Source: Phocaeicola coprocola DSM 17136
GTDB taxonomy: Bacteria; Bacteroidota; Bacteroidia; Bacteroidales; Bacteroidaceae
DNA: 64,000 bases
Reading direction: 5' to 3'
Assembly (NCBI RefSeq): GCF_000154845.1
Contig: NZ_DS981457.1
Location: forward strand, 62,001-126,000
Under the pieces are notes generated by a model. It was not told the DNA's origin, searched no databases, and worked only from the letters and a program-made list of their open reading frames with translations. A program made the translations under genes and the position numbers. This document shows positions 16,118 through 21,752 of the stretch, piece after piece. Position 1 is the first letter of the stretch, and the number at the start of each line of letters is the position of its first letter.

Positions 16118-17092
16118 ATGAAAATTGCATTAGTCGTTGGTATAAATCACTATAAGCATGGTGGCGATTTGTTTGGATGCGTGAATGATGCATATAATGT
16201 TAAAACTATACTATCAAGACATTCTGATGGTTCGGTCAATTTTGATTGTAAATTATTAGTTGCAAATTCAGATAAAGATAGTATCGAGAGAGGAGAATTA
16301 AAAGATGCCGTTGAAAAACTATTTTCAACCAAGGCAGAGGTTGCATTATTCTATTTTGCTGGACATGGACATATAGAAGCATCAGGGGGATATTTGTTAG
16401 CTTCTGACGCAAAAAGAGGTGATGATGGCCTATCTCTAAACGAAGTGTTGGTATTAGCCAATAATTCACCAGCAACTAATAAAATTATAATATTGGATAG
16501 TTGTCATTCTGGAATTGCAGGTAATCCTCCAATTGTAAAAGATAGTGCTTTCCTATCAGAAGGAACTACAATTCTTACAGCGTCAACAGCAGAACAATAT
16601 GCAAGCGAAGAAGATGGCAGTGGTGTTTTCACAACTTTGTTAGTTGATGCATTAAGTGGAAGTGCAGCAAATATTCTCGGAGATATAACTCCGGGGAGTG
16701 TTTATGCGCATATTGACCAATCGTTAGGGGCTTGGGAACAAAGACCTATATTTAAGTCAAATGTTAGAAGTTTTGTATCATTACGAAAGATAAGTCCTTT
16801 AATTCCTTTGGATGATTTAAGGAAAATATCTATATTATTCCCTACTCCGGGTTATCAATATCAATTAGACCCAACATTTGAACCTGAAATGAAAGGTCGA
16901 GATGAGGGTATGCCTGAACCAATAGAAGAAAATACTAAGATATTTGCTATATTACAAAAATATAATCGGTTAGGGCTGTTGGTGCCTATTGATGCTCCAC
17001 ACATGTGGAATGCAGCAATGGAAAATAAATCGTGTAAATTGACGGCATTAGGTGAGCATTATAGAAAATTAGCCTCTAAAGGAAGAATATAA
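16118..17092 (+). CDS. Caspase-like protease (peptidase C14), TIR partner effector
   Basis: A 324-aa cytoplasmic protein. The N-terminal caspase fold (residues 1-220) starts [25 protein letters not shown]. The catalytic dyad is visible: His83 in YFAGHGH and Cys129 in ILDSCHSG. Residues 220-324 form an extra C-terminal domain without a named match, ending in a winged-helix-like stretch ([10 protein letters not shown]...[14 protein letters not shown]), which could bind the signal or a partner. In TIR-caspase defence (type IV Thoeris) the TIR enzyme makes a nucleotide signal that switches on the protease, which degrades cell proteins and stops infection. The same mechanism here is inference from gene pairing and motifs. 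AT-rich like its partner. Confidence 0.87.
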   Translation: MKIALVVGINHYKHGGDLFGCVNDAYNVKTILSRHSDGSVNFDCKLLVANSDKDSIERGELKDAVEKLFSTKAEVALFYFAGHGHIEASGGYLLASDAKRGDDGLSLNEVLVLANNSPATNKIIILDSCHSGIAGNPPIVKDSAFLSEGTTILTASTAEQYASEEDGSGVFTTLLVDALSGSAANILGDITPGSVYAHIDQSLGAWEQRPIFKSNVRSFVSLRKISPLIPLDDLRKISILFPTPGYQYQLDPTFEPEMKGRDEGMPEPIEENTKIFAILQKYNRLGLLVPIDAPHMWNAAMENKSCKLTALGEHYRKLASKGRI

Positions 17093-17105
17093 AAATACAA
17101 TAAAA

Positions 17106-17132
17106 AACAGCCCGCCGGGAAATCGGGCTGTT
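17106..17132 (-). terminator. Terminator of the minus-strand accessory genes
   Basis: Perfect 9-bp stem AACAGCCCG (17106-17114) with CGGGCTGTT (17124-17132), loop of 9. Read leftward it is followed by six T residues, so it ends the accessory operon. It starts 14 bp past the caspase stop and may also stop that transcript. Confidence 0.75.
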
Positions 17133-17148
17133 CCATGATAGGGAAAAC

Positions 17149-17225
17149 GAACGGCTTCTTTGTTACTTTCTTCACCCGCTGGCAGGCTCACGGAAGAAAG
17201 TAACGGTGGCAAATAGCCGCCGTTC
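17149..17225. repeat. Nested inverted repeat in convergent gap
   Basis: Inner perfect 12-bp arms GTTACTTTCTTC (17162-17173) and GAAGAAAGTAAC (17193-17204) are enclosed by 7-bp arms GAACGGC (17149-17155) and GCCGTTC (17219-17225). It lies between convergent genes. Probably a second terminator, though its size would also fit a folded RNA or protein-binding site. Confidence 0.5.
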
Positions 17226-17267
17226 TTTATCAACTGGTTTTAAGGCTCTTTATGGACGTGTATTTCT

Positions 17268-17711
17268 CTAACCACACCTTTCCTGCTCCATGTTATATTC
17301 GCCCGTGATGATTGCCGTATGGTCGTTTATGGCTACAAACCGGACACTTTCATAGCTGTTTACCCAGCCTTGCAGGGAACAGACACCCCACGTTGCAACA
17401 TCTTCAAAAACACTGCGGTCTATTTGGTTGATTGGCTCGCCGAAAACTACCGTCATTATCTGAAAGTCCGGCTTATCTACCAGCAGTTGCAAATGGTGCA
17501 GCGTGCCGAACTCGTCATTTTTGCGCCCCCATGCCCATACATCATTATACAAATCATCGCCCCATTGGTGCGGATGGTCGAAACGGACTTTTACCTCTAT
17601 GGTGTGTTCGTTTTCTTTTGTGTCCTCGATAACGCCCGTTACCATTAAGCCCGTAAAAATGCACTCGCAACGCTTGCCGATAAGCTCCTTGTTTACTTCT
17701 GTCGTTTTCAT
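17268..17711 (-). CDS. ICE accessory protein of unknown function
   Basis: A 147-aa soluble protein, not recognised. It has a beta-rich N-terminal part (GKRCECIFTGLMVTGVIEDTKENEHTIEV) and a WGxxL motif segment near residues 50-62. No signal peptide or membrane helix. It is the last gene of a minus-strand accessory group (ArdA, small membrane protein, DUF3873, this gene) that is typical of these ICEs. GC resembles the tra genes, so it probably travels with the element. Confidence 0.6.
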   Translation of the reverse strand: MKTTEVNKELIGKRCECIFTGLMVTGVIEDTKENEHTIEVKVRFDHPHQWGDDLYNDVWAWGRKNDEFGTLHHLQLLVDKPDFQIMTVVFGEPINQIDRSVFEDVATWGVCSLQGWVNSYESVRFVAINDHTAIITGEYNMEQERCG

Positions 17712-17726
17712 GTTCCCAAAATTTAC

Positions 17727-17945
17727 TTATTTATTACTCCGTTCTTTCTTCTCTATCCACCCGTCACGCCTGCGGCGGCACTCGTCCAGCGTTTTGGCTA
17801 CCGTGCTGAATAGTTCGCCGTCCGTGTGGCGGTAGTCATATTGAAAATAAATCTGTCCCCTGAAAGCCCCTAAACAGCATTTCACGAACTTTTCTTCTCC
17901 CGGTGTTTGGGTAATGCTTACCCCGTTTTTGTTAAGTGACTGCAT
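17727..17945 (-). CDS. DUF3873 family small protein
   Basis: A 72-aa soluble protein matching the DUF3873 pattern: NKNGVSITQTPGEEKFVKC, then an aromatic strand IYFQYDYRHTDGELFS, then a charged helix (LDECRRRRDGWIEKKERSNK). DUF3873 genes are regularly found among accessory genes of Bacteroides conjugative transposons. No function is known. Fifteen bases separate it from the next gene downstream. Confidence 0.72.
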   Translation of the reverse strand: MQSLNKNGVSITQTPGEEKFVKCCLGAFRGQIYFQYDYRHTDGELFSTVAKTLDECRRRRDGWIEKKERSNK

Positions 17946-17964
17946 GATGTCCTATTTTTTATGG

Positions 17965-18180
17965 TTATAATATCAGTAAGAAAAGCAACGACAGGAAAAG
18001 CAGAGCCATGCCCAGCGCATAAACGACTGAAAGGCAGACACGGAGCAGGAAACAGGCGGCACGAAATACGATATACGCCGTTATCGCCGTGCCTGTTCCG
18101 GCTACGCTGGTGAACCGCCATGCAAGGCAGAGCAACAACACCCGCCAAAGGATTTTATAAATGCTTTTCCGTTTCATCAC
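17965..18180 (-). CDS. Small membrane protein, unknown
   Basis: A 71-aa protein with a basic N-terminus (MMKRKSIYK) and two hydrophobic segments (about residues 10-42 and 46-71). It sits between ArdA and DUF3873 in the accessory operon with short gaps on both sides, which is the main support that it is real. An overlapping frame of similar length on the same strand is judged a shadow because it lacks these features. Confidence 0.5.
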   Translation of the reverse strand: MMKRKSIYKILWRVLLLCLAWRFTSVAGTGTAITAYIVFRAACFLLRVCLSVVYALGMALLFLSLLFLLIL

Positions 18181-18233
18181 TTGGTTGTTTTTAGCGGGCA
18201 GGGCTTTGACACCCCGCCCGGATTGGTATTTGG

Positions 18234-18767
18234 TTATGCCGCCCGGAATACAAAACCGTCATCAAACCAGTAATCGCACATAAACAGGTCACGGGCGAAC
18301 TTTTCATAATCGAAATAGGTCTTTGCAAACTCCGGCAGGTCGTAACATTCTTCTATGATTTCATAGGCGAAATCTTCTTCATCGTCATATTCCCCCTGAT
18401 ACTCGTCCCGGAAATCACATACAAGGTCGTCCGCATCTTCCTCGCTCAAATCACGGCTTTTGTAGTTGCACCACACGAAAAAGGCTTCCTGCTCGGTGTC
18501 GCTCAAATCCTCCACCGCATCACGCAGGGAAAAGAAATTTTCAGAAATCCAGCTTTCGCCGATTAAGCCCTCCGGCACGTTCTCCCAGTCCTGAAACATA
18601 TATTCCGCATCTTCCTCGTCCTTGTGAAGTTCCCGGCAGGCTTCGTAAAATTCTTCCTTGTCCGAATAGTCCGAAAGGTCGAGCCATGCGCCGGACAATG
18701 AACCGATGTTATACTTGCCGTAAGTGCCTACATAAACTTTTGCTTCCGATAATACCTTTGCTTCCAT
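18234..18767 (-). CDS. ardA: Antirestriction protein ArdA
   Basis: A 177-aa, extremely acidic protein with the ArdA signature: VYVGTYGKYNIGSLSGAWLDLSDYSDKEEFYEACRELH at the start and long Asp/Glu-rich stretches after it. ArdA mimics the shape and charge of B-form DNA and blocks type I restriction enzymes, protecting incoming ICE DNA just after transfer. Length is normal for the family (about 165-180). It is the first gene of the accessory operon. The same element thus carries both an anti-defence protein and a predicted phage-defence cassette. Confidence 0.92.
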   Translation of the reverse strand: MEAKVLSEAKVYVGTYGKYNIGSLSGAWLDLSDYSDKEEFYEACRELHKDEEDAEYMFQDWENVPEGLIGESWISENFFSLRDAVEDLSDTEQEAFFVWCNYKSRDLSEEDADDLVCDFRDEYQGEYDDEEDFAYEIIEECYDLPEFAKTYFDYEKFARDLFMCDYWFDDGFVFRAA

Positions 18768-19388
18768 ATTGCTGTAATTTTTAAGTTTTTGATTTTATGC
18801 GGATTTGAGAGGTGAGGGAGTTGAAGTTTCACTGAACTTTTTTCCTGTTTCCCGTAAATCCGACTTTTTTTTTATGCGTCTTCCGGTCGGGTCGGTCGTT
18901 TTCGTTTCACATAGGCTCAAAAGGGTAGTGTTTAGAGTTTGCAGGGTTTTGGCAAAAAATACCTCGCAGAGCAGGGAAGATTTTTTCGCCAAACCGGAAC
19001 GGCTCGACCTTGCAAAATCGTGAAGAACACGTAACTACCTTTGCCTATTGAAATGATAAAAACGGCTGTCCCGGCTGGGGGACTGCATAATGAGGAAGAT
19101 TTACAGATAGGGAAACAGGGAAAAAGTGCTTGTTCCCTTTCATCCTTTAGGGAACACTCCATGCGGGCGGGAAAGGCAAGGGTATGGCAAGTTCATCTTG
19201 CGGTACGCTTGTGCGGGTTTCCAACGGCTCTTTTCACGAAATACAGTCAGCCATGCCACGCACGGCTGGCGTTTCGGGGAATGTGCCAGTTGGAAAAGGA
19301 TATAAAAATGCGGGTAGTCGGTGGACTGCCCGCAAGTTGGAAGAGTGTATTTTATTGGTATATAGTTTGTTAGGTGGAAAATCGTTAC
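18768..19388. other. 621-bp stretch without a convincing gene; possible small RNA
   Basis: Open frames here have no recognisable composition or motif and overlap one another. On the plus strand a -7 box TACCTTTG lies at 19036-19043 without a clear -33 box. Downstream are a GTCCC/GGGAC hairpin near 19,062-19,080 and a 7-bp hairpin GTTCCCT (19132-19138) with AGGGAAC (19149-19155). A small RNA starting near 19,050 is possible but unproven. Confidence 0.3.
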
Positions 19389-19919
19389 CTATTCGTCTTT
19401 GTCACGGTTATAGGTAACGAAACCTACCGGACGGCGTTCTTTCTGTTGCTTCGACTGGCTTAGAAGCTGGGTAAGGGCTTGATATAGCTCGTTGAACTGC
19501 GCATCGGTGCTTACCTCCAGTTCCTCGATGCGCCTTAACAGTTCCTCGTAGCCGATTACCATTTGGCGCATGAGGACAAAAGCCCGCATGATTGAAATGT
19601 TCACCTCTATGGCTATTTTGGAACGGAGAACCGAAGAAAGCATGGCTACGCCCTGTTCGGTGAAAGCCATAGGCATGGCTACACCGAAGTTATAATCAGG
19701 AGGTATCACATTTTGTGATACCCCTATGGACAACAATAAGTTAGCTTCCTCTTTGGTGAGAACAAACATAAAATCACTGGGAAAACGCTCGATATTGCGC
19801 TTGACCGCCTGCTTCAAGGCTCGTGTTTCCACTTGGTAGAGTTCTGCCAAATGATAATCGAGCATCACCCGGCAACCTCTGACTTCAAAAATTTTGTTTT
19901 GGATAATCTGTAAGTCCAT
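19389..19919 (-). CDS. ORF6N-domain DNA-binding protein
   Basis: A 176-aa protein with the ORF6N domain at residues 5-95: IIQNKIFEVRGCRVMLDYHLAELYQVETRALKQAVKRN, then IERFPSDFMFVLTKEE and FTEQGVAMLSSVL. ORF6N domains occur in phage antirepressors and in mobile-element regulators in Bacteroides. The C-terminal part is helical (MRQMVIGYEELLRRIEELE). It sits downstream of the integrase on the same strand with an 84-bp gap holding a 23-bp palindrome, so it may regulate itself or the integrase. That role is inference. Confidence 0.85.
   Translation of the reverse strand: MDLQIIQNKIFEVRGCRVMLDYHLAELYQVETRALKQAVKRNIERFPSDFMFVLTKEEANLLLSIGVSQNVIPPDYNFGVAMPMAFTEQGVAMLSSVLRSKIAIEVNISIMRAFVLMRQMVIGYEELLRRIEELEVSTDAQFNELYQALTQLLSQSKQQKERRPVGFVTYNRDKDE
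19702..19722. promoter_or_regulatory. Palindrome inside the ORF6N gene
   Basis: GGTATCACA (19702-19710), three-base centre, TGTGATACC (19714-19722). The core TCACA-N3-TGTGA is the same as in the palindrome upstream of the gene. It falls in codons for VSQNVIP, a segment that is partly conserved in ORF6N proteins, so coding constraint may explain some of it. Confidence 0.4.
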
Positions 19920-19965
19920 AATCGTATATTTTAGGAGATTTAGTAATGTTGGAATAATAGTAAGG

Positions 19966-19988
19966 ACTGGTCACAAATTGTGACCAGT
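19966..19988. promoter_or_regulatory. 23-bp perfect palindrome, probable operator
   Basis: ACTGGTCACAA (19966-19976), one-base centre, TTGTGACCAGT (19978-19988). It lies 15 bp after the integrase stop and 46 bp before the ORF6N start. The one-base centre and the lack of a T-run favour a protein-binding site over a terminator. Confidence 0.6.
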
Positions 19989-20003
19989 TACCAACAATCA
20001 AGA

Positions 20004-21239
20004 TTACATAGCGACTTCCTTGTAAATCTTCTCGATGCCGACAAACTTCTTGTCAAGCCCCTGCATATCACTACCTATCTTGCTGTTAGTGATGCGGGCA
20101 TAGATTTGGGTCGTTTCAATGTTCGTGTGTCCCAACATTTTAGACACCGTTTCAATGGGTACGCCCTTTGACAGCGTGGTAGTCGTTGCGAACGTGTGGC
20201 GGGCAAGGTGAAATGTCAAGTTCTTTTTAATGCCGCATATATCGGCAATCTCTTTCAAGTAGGCGTTTAGCTTCTGATTGCTGATTACGGGAAGTATCTT
20301 GCCATTCGGTAACTTGCCCTTGTACTTCTTCAAAATCATCTTGGGAATATCCAGCAGAGGAACATTAACATCCGTATTCGTCTTTTGCCGCTTTGTCATT
20401 ATCCAAAGGTTGCCGTCAAAAGATTTGCGAATGTTGTCTTGCGTAAGCCCGGCTACATCTATATAGGCAAGCCCGGTGAAGCAGGCAAAGATGAACAAGT
20501 CCCTGACGTGTTCCAGCCGCTCGGAAACCATTTTCTTTTTGAGGATGATTTTAATCTCGTCCTCTGTCAGATACCCCCTGTCCACTTTCTCCAGCCGGAT
20601 TTTGTAACTGGCGAAAGGGTCGTTCACCAGTATGCCATTGTTGCGGGCAATGATGATGATACGCTTGAAGAACTGCATGAACTTGGCGGTGGTGTTGTAG
20701 CCGCACTTGCAGGCGGTACGCAAATACAATTCAAAATCGGTAATGAACATCGGGCTTATCTCCTTAATGGATATGTCCGATACGTTGTACTTGCTTTGAA
20801 TGAACTCGGCAAGGTGGCGGCGGGTGACTTCATACTTGCGGTAAGTCGCTATTGTCTTGGATATGCCGACCAACTGCTTCACATCGTCATTGTGCTTTTG
20901 GAACAGGGTAAGGATTGTTTCGTGGCTCTCGCTATGACCTAAAAACTCGTTCTTCACTTTCTCGGCGGTCACGTAGTTGTCACGCCGTTGCATTTCGTGG
21001 TAAATGGTGTTCAAGGATGCGTTTATATCGTCCAGCATACGGTTTATGCGGCTGGCTTCCGAAGTACGTCCGGTAGCCTTGCCCATTTTGCCGTCCCAAA
21101 TAGAGGGCAGCACGTCCAGCTTGGTATTAAAACGGCTCGCCACGCCGTCCACTGTGATACGGGCGAAAAGAGGGTACGCACCGTTGGCTTTCTGCTTGTC
21201 TTTCTTTGCGTAAAAGCAAATGTTGAATGTCGATTTCAT
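20004..21239 (-). CDS. int: Tyrosine recombinase (ICE integrase)
   Basis: A 411-aa site-specific integrase: N-terminal arm-binding part (MKSTFNICFYAKKDKQKANGAYPLFARI), SAM-like core-binding domain (about residues 105-200) and catalytic domain to the C-terminus. Visible catalytic residues are Lys in MTKRQKTN, HLARH (His and second Arg), LGHTNIETTQIYA (His and nucleophile Tyr). The first arginine is replaced: the usual TGLR reads FTGLAYID, as in Bacteroides integrases related to IntDOT, which also lack it. It excises and integrates the ICE. It lies 270 bp from tRNA-Ser, so the tRNA 3' end is the likely target. Confidence 0.92.
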   Translation of the reverse strand: MKSTFNICFYAKKDKQKANGAYPLFARITVDGVASRFNTKLDVLPSIWDGKMGKATGRTSEASRINRMLDDINASLNTIYHEMQRRDNYVTAEKVKNEFLGHSESHETILTLFQKHNDDVKQLVGISKTIATYRKYEVTRRHLAEFIQSKYNVSDISIKEISPMFITDFELYLRTACKCGYNTTAKFMQFFKRIIIIARNNGILVNDPFASYKIRLEKVDRGYLTEDEIKIILKKKMVSERLEHVRDLFIFACFTGLAYIDVAGLTQDNIRKSFDGNLWIMTKRQKTNTDVNVPLLDIPKMILKKYKGKLPNGKILPVISNQKLNAYLKEIADICGIKKNLTFHLARHTFATTTTLSKGVPIETVSKMLGHTNIETTQIYARITNSKIGSDMQGLDKKFVGIEKIYKEVAM

Positions 21240-21257
21240 AACTCACTTTTTAAGTTG

Positions 21258-21265
21258 CAAAACTA
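21258..21265 (-). promoter_or_regulatory. Integrase promoter -7 box
   Basis: Minus-strand TAGTTTTG (complement of 21258-21265) fits TAnnTTTG and lies 19 bp before the integrase ATG. No TTTG at the right -33 distance was found, so the promoter may need an activator. Confidence 0.45.
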
Positions 21266-21443
21266 TTGTAATTCTCTAAAAATGAGCTCTATGCAGGCAA
21301 GCCAAATAACGACAGGACTTCGCCAATTTCGGACATTCTGTACCCCCTTTCCGTTTTTGTTTGTCGGGGGTACGAGTTAGGTTACGAACTTTGTCTTTTA
21401 GGGGCGAAAAGGTGTACTTTAAGGCAGACACAAGGAAATAAAA

Positions 21444-21475
21444 AAGTCCCACAAATCATTGAATTTGTGGGACTT
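21444..21475 (-). terminator. Terminator downstream of tRNA-Ser
   Basis: Perfect 13-bp stem AAGTCCCACAAAT (21444-21456) with ATTTGTGGGACTT (21463-21475), followed on the minus strand by six T residues. Outer arms GCAGACA (21424-21430) and TGTCTGC (21475-21481) add a second inverted repeat. Whether the hairpin is original to the tRNA gene or came with the ICE is not clear. Confidence 0.75.
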
Positions 21476-21511
21476 GTCTGCTTACTGTCCGGTATTGTCC
21501 GGTTAGTTCAG

Positions 21512-21596
21512 CGGAGAGACAGGGATTCGAACCCCGGGTACCTCGCGGTACAACGGTTTTCAAGACCGCCGCAATCGACCACTCTGCCACCTCTCC
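21512..21596 (-). tRNA. tRNA-Ser (anticodon UGA)
   Basis: The minus strand folds as a class II tRNA: acceptor GGAGAGG pairs with TCTCTCC, the anticodon loop CTTGAAA gives UGA (complement of 21560-21562), there is a long variable arm, and the T-arm has GGTTCGAATCC. The discriminator is G, and CCA is not encoded. It lies at the ICE boundary with its 3' end facing the integrase. Confidence 0.95.
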
Positions 21597-21635
21597 AAAA
21601 CTCTTTTGCAAGAGTGCTTCCTTTCAAAAGCGATG

Positions 21636-21666
21636 CAAAGGTACGCATTATTTTGAAACCTGCAAA
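21636..21666 (-). promoter_or_regulatory. Promoter of tRNA-Ser
   Basis: On the minus strand TTTG (complement of 21663-21666), 19-bp spacer, TACCTTTG (complement of 21636-21643): a full match to the Bacteroides consensus, about 40 bp before the tRNA. Confidence 0.8.
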
Positions 21667-21680
21667 TAAATTGCCGCTTT

Positions 21681-21712
21681 TTTGATTATTTTTTCTCATT
21701 ATCGTAACTTTG
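21681..21712 (+). promoter_or_regulatory. Promoter of mutS2
   Basis: TTTG (21681-21684), 20-bp spacer, TAACTTTG (21705-21712). Start of transcription near 21,719, giving a leader of about 35 nt before the ATG at 21,753. Confidence 0.75.
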
Positions 21713-21752
21713 CAAACGAAAACTTATTTGTTATACAGACTAAAATACAGTA

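Larger units (their letters stand above)
857..21480. mobile_element. Integrative conjugative element (Bacteroides CTn type), integrase-proximal part
   Basis: A continuous block of mobilisation (mobA-C), transfer (tra), antirestriction (ArdA) and integrase genes defines a conjugative transposon of the Bacteroidetes traA-traQ type. The integrase end abuts a tRNA-Ser gene. The right boundary is approximate: it lies somewhere between the integrase promoter (about 21,265) and the tRNA 3' end (21,512). The left boundary, and any regulatory or resistance genes, lie outside the window. Transfer genes are near 55-60% GC in lines counted by hand, against about 40-45% for the chromosome. IS21 interrupts mobC, so autonomous transfer is doubtful. 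Confidence 0.9.

Noticed and set aside
18805-19373. Several open frames of 65-110 codons on both strands in the ICE gap
   Set aside because: They overlap one another, have no recognisable motif and poor amino-acid composition. The area is recorded as gene-free with a possible small RNA.
21257-21266. GCAAAACTAT, similar to the core site of CTnDOT-type attachment sites
   Set aside because: One base differs from the known pattern and the site is better explained as the TAGTTTTG promoter box of the integrase read on the other strand.
1-21480. Prophage
   Set aside because: No capsid, tail, portal or terminase genes. The gene set is conjugative.
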